Shown here: positions 1 through 10,510 of the stretch, piece by piece
Layout: each line of letters starts with the position of its first letter
Position numbering within the stretch: the first letter of the stretch is position 1
Source: Coffea arabica
Lineage: Eukaryota; Streptophyta; Magnoliopsida; Gentianales; Rubiaceae
Assembly (NCBI RefSeq): GCF_036785885.1
Contig: NC_092322.1
Coordinates: forward strand, 14,034,466-14,098,465
Direction of reading: 5' to 3'
Length of the DNA: 64,000 nucleotides
Notes under the pieces: model-generated
What the model was told of the DNA's origin: nothing
Database searches by the model: none
The model's input: the letters and a program-made list of their open reading frames with translations, nothing else
Translations under genes and position numbers: made by a program

Positions 1-1939
1 AGCAATTACTACTTTTTGACGCGAGAATCGACACTTTTGGTGAAAATCCCCGGTTACTCGGTAGCAAATACTAGCGGAGTACAGTCAACTCTTATTCACA
101 GCCAAATAAAACCAAAAATTCAAAATAACACAAAAATCAAAAGGAACTTTGCAGCTGCTAGTCTCATTTTTAAATATGGAGAACTAAAGTTAATAACCGG
201 ACCAATTCACATGAAAATGCCAATAATCATTCCCTATGCCTAGGAATGTTAACCAAAAATTATAAGAGTAAAACAATCATCGATATTCACCAAAGAGATG
301 TTTTTGGATTCAACCACATGAACTTGATATCCTTTTATTATTAAAACTTGGCAAAAGTAGAAATAGAGGCAATAATCCAACATCAAACTTGGCATCCCAT
401 ACGAGCTAATCACTAAAAAAAAGAAAAAGAAATGAACGAAAGACACTAGCACCATAACTGCTCCCCCCACACCTAAATCCTACATTGTCCTCAATGGAGG
501 TAATAAAGTAATGAAAGCGAAGAGAACAATGAAACTTCCCTGTTGAACAGCTAAGGGATAGGAGGGAACAGTGGAGGGAAGCCGAGTTCTGAGACATCCT
601 TGCCACTTGGTGGGTGATGTTCGTCATTCGCTCATCTACGTTGTGAACCTGTGCTTGTAAGTGGCGCCACTCACCATTGACGCCAATTATCACCCCAAAC
701 AACAAAAGACAGAATATCCAACAAAGATAGCAACCACAAATGCACATTCATAGTCACTGGTATTCCCCAACTCAACAATTAAAAGCAAACACGGGCCACC
801 CAAGCCCAAATATGGTCAATAAAGCAACAATTGCCCTCCAAAATCAACAACCAGAAACTATTATCAATAACTGGGGACTAACAAAGTCACGTCAATAAGC
901 ACAAGGACAACCCAATTCAGTCAGTCAACAAGCAAACTTGTGCCATCCACACTCTCAACAAATGCATTCTAAAATTTCAACAAATGCCCCCACCAGTCAA
1001 ACCATAACAACTGCCCCAATAATATGCTAAATGCAGCAATAGAAGTGTAGAGAATTAGCAATAGCAACACAGTCACACGGTCTTGGCAATTGATCAAATA
1101 TCCAACCAACTAGAGTTAACTAGTTCCAGATAAAATATTCCAATAATAGCACCTAAAGACTCAACAAATGCCCCCAGTAATGAGCCTCAAGAAGTGAACA
1201 GGTCAAGCAATAGTAGTGGAAAACTCTGACATTAACAACTAAATCTCAAACCCCTAGCTTCCAAGCAGTCAGCCAATAGAGTAGAATTAATCTAGTGGAG
1301 TCAAAATACCCACAGAGTTGATGAAACAATTCCAACGGCTGACCCAAAGTAATGAGAACTCCAACTCACAGTCAAAAGTAAACTCGGTCCAACTAGAATT
1401 TCAACAAATGTCCCCAGAAATTTTAACAAATGCTATAGCAGATCAAAGCAATGGTAAAGCAATAGCCCCAAGTATGTACTAATCCACCAGGTGGGAACCC
1501 CGGCCACCGAAGTCACAGACAATGGTCTCCAGAAGTGCAATATTAACCAATCACTAAGATGCCCCCAACAATTAAACGAAATGCTATCACCCCCAACAAG
1601 CTAGGTAAGCAGCACAGGCTCCCAATTCAACAAATAAAAGTAGGACTGATTAACTCAAAGTCCCAACAACGAGCTCAAGGAAACGAGCAATTGATATCGA
1701 CCGACAGAGTACTTGAAAGCAAAGCAATCAACTAAGAATGTAGCACTCAACCCAATAAACCCTGTGGTGCTCAAATGGGTAATTAACAACAATCCCAATA
1801 GCAGGGAACTCCTCCAAATAATGCCAATCAATTTAAGCAGATAATGCAGCCACGGAGTTTTCCAATCCAGCCAAGCAATTAAGTCCAAGAAATAGTGCTG
1901 GAAACAATTGGGTATAAGTGTTCTAGGGGTGAATACCTC

Positions 1940-2690
1940 CACCTGTTATGGAAGAGGGATAGCGCGTGGCCGTGGTGGCGAGTGGCTGTGGCTGCTGGCG
2001 GACAGAGTTGGATATGAGTTGGCGGCGGACAGAGTGAGAGAGCAGGGGGAGAAAGCAGCAGACAGGGGAAAAGGGCCGCGGCCTCCGTGTGCAGAGCAGC
2101 AGCGGCGGCTGAGAAGCTGAGTCGCTCGCAAGGGGCTGCTGGACAGATCGACGGGCAGCGGCTGGCGTGCGTCCGTGGCTTTGGGAGGCAGCGGCGGCGG
2201 CACAGAGGATGGGCCGCGGCTGGCTGGGGTCCCGGGCGTGCGGCCAGTAGCAGACAGTAGAGGCGAAGCGAGCTGCCCGCGCTTGCGGGAGTGGAAGGCG
2301 GCTGTGTGGACGGCGCTGTCTGGCGGGCGGCGATGCGGGCTGGTGGATGTCCGCTAGACGGCGGCGGTGGACCAGAGAGGCGTCGGGACCGCGCGAGGGC
2401 TTTGGGTCGCGGGCAAGGCGGAACGGCGTCGCGCGGTCTGGTCGAGGAAGAAGGTGGTGCGCGGTAGAGGTAGATCTGGTGGTGGAGAGAGAGCTGAGGG
2501 CGGCACTGAGCTGGGGGTGCGCGGGTAGCAAGGGCGACGGACCAGCAGGTGAACAGAGTAGAAGAAAGAAAGAAAAGAGAAAGAAAGAAGAAAAAAAAAA
2601 AGAAAGAAAAGAAAGAAAGAAGAAAAAGAAAAAGAGAGAAATTGCTGTTTGTTTTTTTTTCCAAAAATGTTTCTTTTCTTTTTTTTCTTC
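1940..2690. other. GC-rich island with adjoining purine-rich tract inside the retroelement
   Basis: About 1940-2560 is strikingly GC-rich against an AT-rich genome, with many GGC/GCG triplets. It is followed on the plus strand by a GA-rich run (about 2560-2640) and a T-rich run. Several overlapping open frames exist on both strands, up to about 260 codons, but all are Ala/Pro/Arg/Ser low complexity or poly-Phe/Leu, with no recognisable domain. I treat them as compositional artefacts, or as the remains of captured foreign DNA. Confidence 0.6.
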
Positions 2691-2836
2691 CAATTATGAG
2701 GCTCTTTGAGCCACGGAAATAATCTTCCTTTTACAAAATAAAAAAATTTTTTTTTTTTGAAATTTGGAAACTAAAGCTACGGTGATAAGAAATGTTTAAT
2801 TTTTTTTTTAATCCTTACCTTTCCCGCGAACGTGAC

Positions 2837-2987
2837 GCGGGCACGTCAAGAGAGCAAGAGAGCTCCCAGAAGTTTCTGATCGTGAGCTTCCTGCACGTCA
2901 CCATGCGGGCACATCATGAGGGCAAGAGAGCTCCCAGAAGTTTCTGATCGTGAGCTTCCTGCACATAACCACGCGGGCACGCCATGA
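2837..2987. repeat. 68-bp tandem repeat, about 2.2 copies
   Basis: Units begin at 2837, 2905 and 2973, each starting GCGGGCAC. The first two are nearly identical and contain AGAGAGCTCCCAGAAG and the inverted-looking TTTCTGATCGTGAGC. The third is cut after about 15 bases. The repeat lies in the noncoding interior of the retroelement. Confidence 0.85.
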
Positions 2988-3161
2988 CTGAAGGGCACCT
3001 ATAAATCAGCAAAAACGAAACTGAAACCCAAAATCAGTCGAATTCAAGGAGTGCACATCTAAACTACCACACGAAATTGAACAAACAATTCAAAAGAGAT
3101 TGGGTTGCCTCCCAATGAGCACATTTTTTTAATGTCTTTGGCTAGACATTATCACGTTTAC

Positions 3162-4196
3162 TTAGGGAGGATAAAATCTTGTGGCTCGTTTTAATGCTTC
3201 ATCCACTATATAGTCCTGATAGCCCTCGTAAATAGAGTAATCCTTGGGCATACGAGTTACGGGCTTCCATGGACTAGTGAATGGCGCCAAACGAGTCGAT
3301 GATAATTTGCATTCTCCATTCACTCCTCCCCCACTTGCATTTATTGGTTCAAGATATCTCGCCATCGCCACTCTTAATTTATTCCTGTCATGAAATTCAA
3401 AATTGTCTGGTATAATAAAGTCAATTTCATTAACAGGAATTGAAGAGTAAGAGTCAGGAGAATAGTGATGAAGGAGTGGAGGGGATGTCACCGCATTTGG
3501 AGATTGTTCACTGGATTCATTCACTTGAATGAGTTGATCCTGGAGTCTCATTTTTTGCACTTCGACTTCCTTTTCAACTGCATCTTTAAATCCGTTTCCT
3601 TGAAACTCTTGCAGTTCCATGTCATTTGGCCGGATAATTGCACTCTCATCTCCTTCAAGATTGATATTGGTTTGTGAGGGCAATTCTTCAAGGTGAGAAG
3701 CTAATCGCTCTATCCTGGATGTCAATTGACGCATTTGATCCGCCAGGTCGCGAAGACTCGCTTGTGTCTCCTGATGAAATCGATTTAGGCTCGCTTGTGT
3801 CTCCTGATGAAATCGATTTGTATTACCAATTAGTAATCCCATCATTTGTTCAAGAGACATACCTGACACGGAGGATGATTGCTGAGACTCTTGCTGTTGA
3901 AAATCCCTTGGCCCCGTCGCATAATTAAAATTGGAATTATCCCACCATCCTTGATCATACCTGTTTGGATAAGGGTCATACCACGTTTGAAATCGAGATG
4001 GAAAATCTCCAAAAGTATCAATCAGAGCACTTAGATTATCTTGAAATGCGGGGCATGTGTCGGTTGAATAATTTGAGGCAAAATAAGTTTCACAATTTGC
4101 AACAGCCCATTGATCATTAGGAAGAACACGAGTCTCATAACTCCATTCAGGAATAAAGTCCAGTCTATCATCAAAATACGGAATGTTAGCAGCCAT
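3162..4196 (-). CDS. Retrotransposon gag-like protein (gag C-terminal region with an unfamiliar tail)
   Basis: This ORF of 344 codons begins at the ATG after a T-rich stretch; the frame stays open a further 24 codons upstream but reads only hydrophobic low complexity. The middle resembles the C-terminal part of Athila/Tat gag: a Trp/Tyr/Asn-rich stretch, then NTNRFHQETQASL, a coiled-coil-like segment ending ELPSQT, and a degraded SAITLRSGK-type motif (here SAIIRPN). There is a 33-bp tandem duplication (NRFHQETQASL twice, around 3757-3822). The last 100 residues, ending in a YSIYEGYQDY segment, are not part of gag as I know it. No CCHC knuckle and no N-terminal gag core are visible. Probably structural or non-functional in a parasite of autonomous relatives. 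Confidence 0.6.
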   Translation of the reverse strand: MAANIPYFDDRLDFIPEWSYETRVLPNDQWAVANCETYFASNYSTDTCPAFQDNLSALIDTFGDFPSRFQTWYDPYPNRYDQGWWDNSNFNYATGPRDFQQQESQQSSSVSGMSLEQMMGLLIGNTNRFHQETQASLNRFHQETQASLRDLADQMRQLTSRIERLASHLEELPSQTNINLEGDESAIIRPNDMELQEFQGNGFKDAVEKEVEVQKMRLQDQLIQVNESSEQSPNAVTSPPLLHHYSPDSYSSIPVNEIDFIIPDNFEFHDRNKLRVAMARYLEPINASGGGVNGECKLSSTRLAPFTSPWKPVTRMPKDYSIYEGYQDYIVDEALKRATRFYPP

Positions 4197-4284
4197 AAAA
4201 AAATAAAAAAAAAGAGAAAAATAAATAATAAAAAAAAATGAAAACAAGATAAATTCAAAAAGAAACAAATTAATCTGGCACCAG

Positions 4285-4302
4285 TCCCCGGCAACGGCGC
4301 CA
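4285..4302 (-). other. Primer binding site complementary to tRNA-Asp
   Basis: The minus strand reads TGGCGCCGTTGCCGGGGA, the complement of the 3' end of plant tRNA-Asp(GTC) including CCA. This primer is typical of Athila/Tat-lineage Ty3/Gypsy elements. It lies five bases from the LTR edge, as expected for a minus-strand primer site, and fixes the element's orientation. Confidence 0.92.
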
Positions 4303-4307
4303 AAAAT

Positions 4308-5757
4308 TGACAGGTTGTCGAAACCTGTGCAATAATAAACCTGCTTAAACTAAAATTAATTTCTGTAGATAGCAGTAAGTAGGGTCGAATCCACAAGGAC
4401 TGGGAGTAATTGTTCCTTTCCAAATTCACAGTGACAAAGGGGGTGTTTTTATCTCAGGGGTGACAATTTAAACAATCCAACTAAAAGTAAAATAATAAAA
4501 ATAAAATAGCCAATTAGAAATTAAATAACAATTTACTAAAATCAAAGGATCTAGCCAAGGAATAATTTCAGCAATAGTTCACCTAATTGATCATCGATAA
4601 GCAAAGGCAATTCCAATTATTTACTAATAAATAGGTTATAACTGCCAAACAAGCGATGACAGTCAACCCCTCCTTACTGTGTCGGTGATCAAGGTACGCC
4701 CGTTAATCACTGCTCTAATTGGAAAACAATTCTAGGTACGCCCATAGAATTTAATTCCCCAATTGCCTTACGTATTAGAGGAGCCCTATTCTAACCAAAT
4801 AACACACTACCAGGGTTATTTTAGATTAGCCCGCGTATTCTCCTGACACAAACCTAATCATGCCAGTTGTCACTATTTTAGAGCAATTAAACAATTACGG
4901 ATTTAATGCCCTAATTGACAATAGATTACCAAATCAATTAATTATCCGGATCCAAGACAATCAATTAATCAAATAATCATAAATACTACAACCAAGGAAT
5001 ATGCGAATACCAATAAATAAAGAAAAAGATAAAATTAAATCGATCTCACAATTTTTAGGCGAATCAAAACCTCCGTTGTTCCTTGACTAGACAAGGGAAA
5101 TTAGTTCATTGTTGCTAAACAAAGCCCACAAGAAATTGTAAAAAGAGCCGCGGCCATTGTCACGGATATTTGGAGAATTCAATTCGCAAGAACTAAAGGG
5201 GAAGAAAAGTCAAAGCTGTCCTCTTTGCTCCTGCCATGCGTACCAAGACCCAAAGGAAAAGTCACCAGTAAAGCTATTCCTATTTGCTCCTGACATGCAC
5301 AGGGAAGTCCTAATCAAAAGCTTCAAAAGGAAAATCGCAAGCTAAGCTCCTCAGCAATCTTCATACGTAAGAAAGAAACTAGCTAACAAGAACTAAGAAG
5401 ATAAGTCAACAACTGCGGCTAAGCTACAAGACGGAAAGCTCTCCAATGTGCGGCGGCTCCCCTTCCGGAGAGGAAGAAGAAGACCCCCACTTCAGCCCTT
5501 CGTTCCTCCTTTTAATGCTGCGCTCTGCGAATTACCAAAAAGGCCTTGTATCTCCTTGTTCCAAAAATGCCCTGGTTGCCTGCTACTTGAACTCTTTCCT
5601 GATAATTGTCAAATCGACACTTATTATGGTATTTTCGTTCTACTCCCTGAAATATATGTAAAATACTAAAAGTGAGTAGAATCTAACAATTAATTCACAT
5701 TGGATTAAGTAATAGGGAAATTAATAATAAAATAAATGATAAAATTGCAACCTATCA
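4308..5757 (-). repeat. Long terminal repeat (5' LTR of the minus-strand element)
   Basis: The 1450-bp block is bounded by TGACAGGTTG (4308) and CAACCTATCA (ending 5757), near-perfect terminal inverted repeats with TG...CA ends. The primer binding site follows five bases inside the element. A GGGTCGAATCCACA...GACTGG stretch near 4382-4405 is a sequence I know from many plant LTR ends. Small ORFs inside it, such as 5446-5669, are taken as chance. Confidence 0.85.
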
Positions 5758-6047
5758 CAAGAACCACACGGTCCATGGGTGTCGCAGTGGACCGGGTTCA
5801 TTCAAGAATTTGCTGATATGTTGAATGTGTGTTTACAGTTGACTGTCGTTCTTTGGGGGAGTAATTGTTGCCACAGCAGAGCAAGAAAGAATGTTGCATA
5901 TATTTAAAATTACTGCAAGAAAAAAGGAGTCTTGCCGCAATATTTAATTATTCATGAGGAATTTGTAGATCTTGAACTAAGTTCATTCAGCATAATTTGC
6001 TGCACTAGACAGAGATCTGATATCAGAGTGAAAAAGAAGACACCATA
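5758..6047 (+). promoter_or_regulatory. NLR upstream region between LTR edge and start codon
   Basis: Only 290 bp separate the LTR boundary from the NLR start codon, so the NLR 5' UTR and part of its promoter must lie here or in the LTR. No clear TATA box is obvious. The retroelement's own transcription runs the other way. Confidence 0.4.
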
Positions 6048-9000
6048 ATGAAGATGGCCTCCAGTGGTAGCCGCACTAGTGTCTTTGAATCTATTTTAGA
6101 GCATCTGGACTGGCTTATAGAGATGCGGCTCCAGTTCGATGATGAAGTGGAGTCGAAGTTGAATCGTCTAATGTTGGAGCTGAAGGACGACGTACGCGTA
6201 TTGCTACCCTTTGATCTGTATATCACAAATTGCTGGAAGAACCAGGAAATGTGTTGGGAACCCGATCTGGAGGAGAAGGGTAATACTAAGTCCGACAGTT
6301 CGAGACTTAGTATTATGTTGTCGAAGATTCAAGATCTGGCTAGGACGATAGTGCCTGGTCCTGAGTCTGCTGTTTTTACATATATGCAGTCTCTTGGATC
6401 AAATCACAGTGACATCAAAACTAAGCTCACCACATTTAAGGAAAAGATCAGGTTATTTTTTGAGACAGAAATCCAATCATCGTGCATCATCAGTTTGTTG
6501 CACCACTGCTCACTGGGAGATCCACGACTAGTTACAAATTTGATTGACTCTGTTTTAGAGAGTCTGGAGTGGGTTGGCTGCTGGATTGGCGAACTTCACA
6601 AAGCTCCGTCTATTGAAATGAGAACCCTTGAAGCGAAGCTATCGTTCTTGAAGAGTTTCATTTGCTTTGCCACAGTGCAAGGCATCGAGGGTAAGCAATT
6701 GATGGATCTGTTGTTCCACGCTGAAGTTGTGGCTGTCAAAGCTGCACGCCTGATTTCTATATGTTGGTTTGATAGAGAAAGTAAACAAATGTGCAATGAA
6801 GTGGAATTTCAAATTTCTCAATTGATACGCAAGGAGATTGATCCCGTTGATCCCCAAGTCCGAGAAACTTATATCCGTGTTCTGACAGCTTCAAAGTTAT
6901 CCAGATCGTCACACACTTTAGTGCTGGAGAAGAATAAGCATCTATTGGCCAAATTTATTGATTGTCTCCTGTATAATGCTATGGAGCTACTAGAACATTT
7001 TCCTAGTTTCTCGGTTCTCATGAAGGATCAAATGCTAATACTCCACGAGGGAGTAAGGTTCCTGAGAAACCTCTTCGGGCAGCAGCAAGAGAAATTCGAC
7101 GGGCTACATGATCAAATGAAGGATCTAATTGGATTTGTGGCCTGTGATGCAGGAATTGTGATTTTATCCCTTTCAGCAACTGAAATGAACGAAGGTTTGG
7201 CCAAGGAAACAGATCTCGCGCTTTTTCATCTGGTCAAAGTGCTCAAGTTTATTATGGCAGAATTTGCACAAATTTATCCACCACCGTCATTCTGCTTTCC
7301 TTGGACCAATGAGTTGGGCTGCTTTGATTTCCTCCTAGAAAGTCTCCAAGATTTATCGAATTCTGAAGCTGATTCAATTGATTTCCCAAAGAATCATATC
7401 GACAGAGTGCAAGAGGATCTTACGTTCTTAAGATCTTTGCTCAAGAATATTGTCGGGCAGCGCAACCAGAACGTAAAACTCCAAGCTCTTTGGAATCGTG
7501 GTATGGAGGTGGCCTATAAGGCAAAGTTACTCATCAACTCTATTGTATTTGGGGATAAATCTGAATGTTTGGATACCCTTGCTGGAGATATTGAACTGAT
7601 GAGGACTGAGGCCCTTGGAATCTGTGACAGCCTCGGCCATGGCACTGATACTCAAAGAGTTACCACCAATTCAGCTGATACAACATCAAAACTCAGAACC
7701 CCAGCACTGAATGAAGCTCCAGTGGGTCTTGATGAAGCAGTAAAGATAATCATCAATAGACTTACCAGGAGTTCAAAGCAGCTGGATATTGTTTCAATTG
7801 TTGGTATGGGGGGACTCGGTAAGACAACATTAGCAAACACAGTTTACAACCGTATGCAAAATTCAGTTTGTCGCCACTTTCATATTCACGCTTGGTGTAC
7901 TGTTTCTCAAGCATATAGCAAGCACAATTTGTTAGCGCAGATTTTGTGCAGTATTCATCATGGTAGTCCTGGGGAATATCTTAACAAAGATGAAGATGAT
8001 TTGGCTGAAGAGCTAAGGAGGGTTTTGTTGAGAAATAGGTATCTCATAGTTTTGGATGACTTGTGGGACATTGAGGCATGGAATTTGTTGGAAAGATCAT
8101 TTCCAAATGATTTAAGCGGAAGTAGGATTCTCTTAACCAGCAGAATTCACAGTTTGCCATTACAATTAAAACATGATAGCGAACCTTACCATCTTCACCA
8201 ACTTACTGACAAAGAGAGCTGGACATTGCTGCAAAATAAGTTATTTGGCAAGGAAGGTTGCTGTCCTCCAACACTAAATGAAGTTGGATTCCAAATTGCA
8301 AAAAACTGTAAGGGACTACCTCTCACAATTGTCCTTGTTGCTGGAATTCTTGCAACTACTGAGCATGATTGCTGGAAAGAAGTTGCAGAAACTCTAAGTT
8401 CTAGCACAATTGTTGAGACTGAACAATGCAAGATGACACTGGAGTTGAGTTACAGCAATTTGCCTGGTCATCTGAAGCCATGCCTTCTTTATTTCGGTGC
8501 ATTCCCGGAAGATGAAGACGTTCCTGTTCGAAAATTGATCTGGCTTTGGAGCTCTGAAGGATTTCTGCAAAAGACTGAAGGAAAGAGCTTAGAGGATGTG
8601 GTAGATGAGTACTTGACGGATCTGCTCCAAAGAAGTTTAGTTATGGTCACTCGACAAAGATCTATAGGTGGTGCCAAAGCTTGCCGAATTCATGATTTGA
8701 TACACGAGTTTTGTGTGGAAAAAGCCAAAGAAGAAAGTTTCCTACAGATTTCTCGTGGGAAAAATGATCTTTTGACTCTGACTGGACCGCACAACCTTCA
8801 TCGACTATGTATTTACAATACCGGGCTGGAGAAGCTTAAAAAGTCTAAGGTATTTTTTCCCGATTTACGTTCTTTGCTCTTCTTTGATAAGTGGGATGGG
8901 CTGCGTTATCTTCCAATTGGGGTTTTGCCATTCAGACTTCTTAGAGTGTTGGATTTTGGATGTTTTAGTTTTCTCTATGGATTTCCGATGGAAGTAGTAT

Positions 9001-9923
9001 TGCTTGTTCACTTGAGATGCTTGGTGATTTCAAGCATTGGGTCCGTGCCATCTGAAATAGCTAACCTCTCAAGATTAGAAACTCTTTTGGTGATGGCATG
9101 CCGTCGTAATGTTGGGCTGCCGACCACTATCTGGAACATTCAGACGTTGAGGCATCTATGCATTGCACATTCCTGTTTTGGTTTTAGTTTTCCTGCTGAC
9201 AGTCTTGACGGCTGCCCGGATTTAAAACATTTAGAGACTTTAAGCCTTGCAATTGATTCCTCTTCTCAAAGCTTGCAGAAGATATTGACAAAGTTACCAA
9301 GCATCCGCAGGCTAAAATGCGTGCCTTGCATTGAGGATTCTAGTTCTTCCAGAAACTGGATTCTCGTGCTGGATGGTCTGAGTCGACTAGAGTCACTTAA
9401 AGTGGATTTTCGTGCTCCGTTGGAAATTAAATTCCCACTTTATTTGAAAAAGTTGACTCTCTCATGTACTCGTATGCCATGGACTGAAATTTCAACAATC
9501 GGAAAGCTGCCGAGTCTTGAAGCGCTTAAATTACGGCATGAAGCCTTTGTAGGGGAAAAATGGGAAATGAAAGCAGGGGAGTTCCTTAACCTCCGATTCT
9601 TGGAATTGTCAAGTTTGGACCTCCGAAGTTGGACTGCCACTTCTGACAATTTTTCCCGTCTTGAGAAGTTAGTTGTGGAAAGATGTTGGAAGCTGGAAGA
9701 GGTCCCTTCTTCTTGTTTAGGGGAATGTTTGACTCTTGAAATGATTGAGCTCAAGTGGTGCTGCAAGTCTGCTGCGACTTCTGTAAAGCAAATTCAAGAA
9801 GAACAGGTGGATATGGGAAATGTGGATCTAAGGGTCATTCTTGAGGATCTAGTCGATTCTTCAGAAGCAGAGTCGTGTGATTATGCTGATCTATCCGATT
9901 CTTCAGAAGCAGAGTTAAATTAA
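6048..9923 (+). CDS. CC-NBS-LRR (NLR) disease resistance protein, R1/Mi-1.2-like
   Basis: An uninterrupted 1291-codon frame. NB-ARC motifs are in order: P-loop GMGGLGKTT (586-594, Lys592), kinase 2 LIVLDDLW (666-673), RNBS-B GSRILLTSR (691-699), GLPL (756-759), RNBS-D around CLLYFGAFPEDE, and an IHD version of MHD (881-883). About 400 LRR-type residues follow. The first 570 residues are the long extension of late-blight R1A, Mi-1.2 and Rpi-blb2 relatives (an R1-type N-terminal domain), built from similar modules starting near residues 18, 168 and 428. The family detects pathogen effectors and triggers cell death; it acts as a cytoplasmic nucleotide-binding switch. A second in-frame ATG lies two codons in (MKM). 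The C-terminus carries two DSSEAE copies. All core motifs are intact, so I judge it functional. Confidence 0.95.
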   Translation: MKMASSGSRTSVFESILEHLDWLIEMRLQFDDEVESKLNRLMLELKDDVRVLLPFDLYITNCWKNQEMCWEPDLEEKGNTKSDSSRLSIMLSKIQDLARTIVPGPESAVFTYMQSLGSNHSDIKTKLTTFKEKIRLFFETEIQSSCIISLLHHCSLGDPRLVTNLIDSVLESLEWVGCWIGELHKAPSIEMRTLEAKLSFLKSFICFATVQGIEGKQLMDLLFHAEVVAVKAARLISICWFDRESKQMCNEVEFQISQLIRKEIDPVDPQVRETYIRVLTASKLSRSSHTLVLEKNKHLLAKFIDCLLYNAMELLEHFPSFSVLMKDQMLILHEGVRFLRNLFGQQQEKFDGLHDQMKDLIGFVACDAGIVILSLSATEMNEGLAKETDLALFHLVKVLKFIMAEFAQIYPPPSFCFPWTNELGCFDFLLESLQDLSNSEADSIDFPKNHIDRVQEDLTFLRSLLKNIVGQRNQNVKLQALWNRGMEVAYKAKLLINSIVFGDKSECLDTLAGDIELMRTEALGICDSLGHGTDTQRVTTNSADTTSKLRTPALNEAPVGLDEAVKIIINRLTRSSKQLDIVSIVGMGGLGKTTLANTVYNRMQNSVCRHFHIHAWCTVSQAYSKHNLLAQILCSIHHGSPGEYLNKDEDDLAEELRRVLLRNRYLIVLDDLWDIEAWNLLERSFPNDLSGSRILLTSRIHSLPLQLKHDSEPYHLHQLTDKESWTLLQNKLFGKEGCCPPTLNEVGFQIAKNCKGLPLTIVLVAGILATTEHDCWKEVAETLSSSTIVETEQCKMTLELSYSNLPGHLKPCLLYFGAFPEDEDVPVRKLIWLWSSEGFLQKTEGKSLEDVVDEYLTDLLQRSLVMVTRQRSIGGAKACRIHDLIHEFCVEKAKEESFLQISRGKNDLLTLTGPHNLHRLCIYNTGLEKLKKSKVFFPDLRSLLFFDKWDGLRYLPIGVLPFRLLRVLDFGCFSFLYGFPMEVVLLVHLRCLVISSIGSVPSEIANLSRLETLLVMACRRNVGLPTTIWNIQTLRHLCIAHSCFGFSFPADSLDGCPDLKHLETLSLAIDSSSQSLQKILTKLPSIRRLKCVPCIEDSSSSRNWILVLDGLSRLESLKVDFRAPLEIKFPLYLKKLTLSCTRMPWTEISTIGKLPSLEALKLRHEAFVGEKWEMKAGEFLNLRFLELSSLDLRSWTATSDNFSRLEKLVVERCWKLEEVPSSCLGECLTLEMIELKWCCKSAATSVKQIQEEQVDMGNVDLRVILEDLVDSSEAESCDYADLSDSSEAELN

Positions 9924-10393
9924 CTCTTTTCTCATCCCAGTATCTGTTTAAGAGTCAGTTAATTCAGATTGGGACTGCACTCCACAGTATTATTTGTATG
10001 TGTTGAATCAGTTCAATGATGTAATTTTATTTATATTCATGTTCCGGAAGCAATTTCCGGAGTTGTTCAATTCTTGGCTTGAAGTTGGTGCAACTGTGAC
10101 TTTGTGATTGCAGTCATAAGAAAAGTCATGCATTTATCAAATCCTAAGACCTAGAATTTGTTTCCTCCAACTTTCTATTTCTCATTTCCTTTGACACTTT
10201 AATCACTTTATTCGTGATTATGCTGATTCTTCAGAAGCAGAGTCAAATCAACTCTTCTAGTCACAGTATTCGTTTAAGAGTCATTAATTCAGATTGGGAC
10301 TGCACTCCGCAGTATTATTTGTATCAGTTCAATGATGTAATTTTGTATTCATGTTCCGGAAGCAATTTCAGAGTTCTTCAATTCTGTGGCTTA
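9877..10393 (+). repeat. Duplicated 3' end of the NLR gene (two copies, offset about 328 bp)
   Basis: The block starting GTGATTATGCTGAT at 9877 covers the last codons and 3' flank of the NLR and is repeated from 10214 to about 10393 with small indels. Shared landmarks are GATTCTTCAGAAGCAGAGT (9855, 9897 and 10225), CAGATTGGGACTGCACTCC, TCAATGATGTAATTTT and ATGTTCCGGAAGCAATTTC. In the second copy the stop codon of the first is read as CAA. Copy two has no upstream coding part, so it is a 3'-only tandem duplication or the scar of an unequal crossover with a lost neighbour. Confidence 0.85.
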
Positions 10394-10510
10394 AAGTTCT
10401 TCAACAAGCGTTTCTCCAAAATAAAGAACCGTACACTAAAATTATTAATATGTAAACTTCTTTGTGAATAAAAAACCTTCATATCATATCCGTGCAGAGA
10501 GCATTAATAG

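Larger units (their letters stand above)
1..5757 (-). mobile_element. Athila/Tat-like LTR retrotransposon derivative, partial, without visible pol
   Basis: On the minus strand the element starts with an LTR (5757 to 4308), followed by a tRNA-Asp primer binding site, a gag-tail ORF, short tandem repeats, a GC-rich stretch and, near 461-500, a motif (reverse complement GAGGACAATGTAGG ... GGTGTGGGGGG) that recurs in the internal region of plant Athila/Tat-type Gypsy elements. Another such motif, the complement of GATTGGGTTGCCTCCCAATG, lies at 3099-3118. I see no protease, reverse transcriptase, RNase H or integrase ORF in about 4.3 kb of internal sequence, so this looks like a non-autonomous derivative. 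The distal LTR must lie to the left of the window, or is lost. The boundary at 5757 is well supported; the left end is open. Confidence 0.8.

Noticed and set aside
1879-2709. Long overlapping ORFs on both strands (up to about 260 codons)
   Set aside because: They arise from GC-rich and purine-rich low complexity in a retroelement; no domain, and poly-Phe/Leu or Ala/Pro/Arg content.
5446-5669. Two short ORFs in the LTR
   Set aside because: They lie wholly inside the LTR and show no domain.
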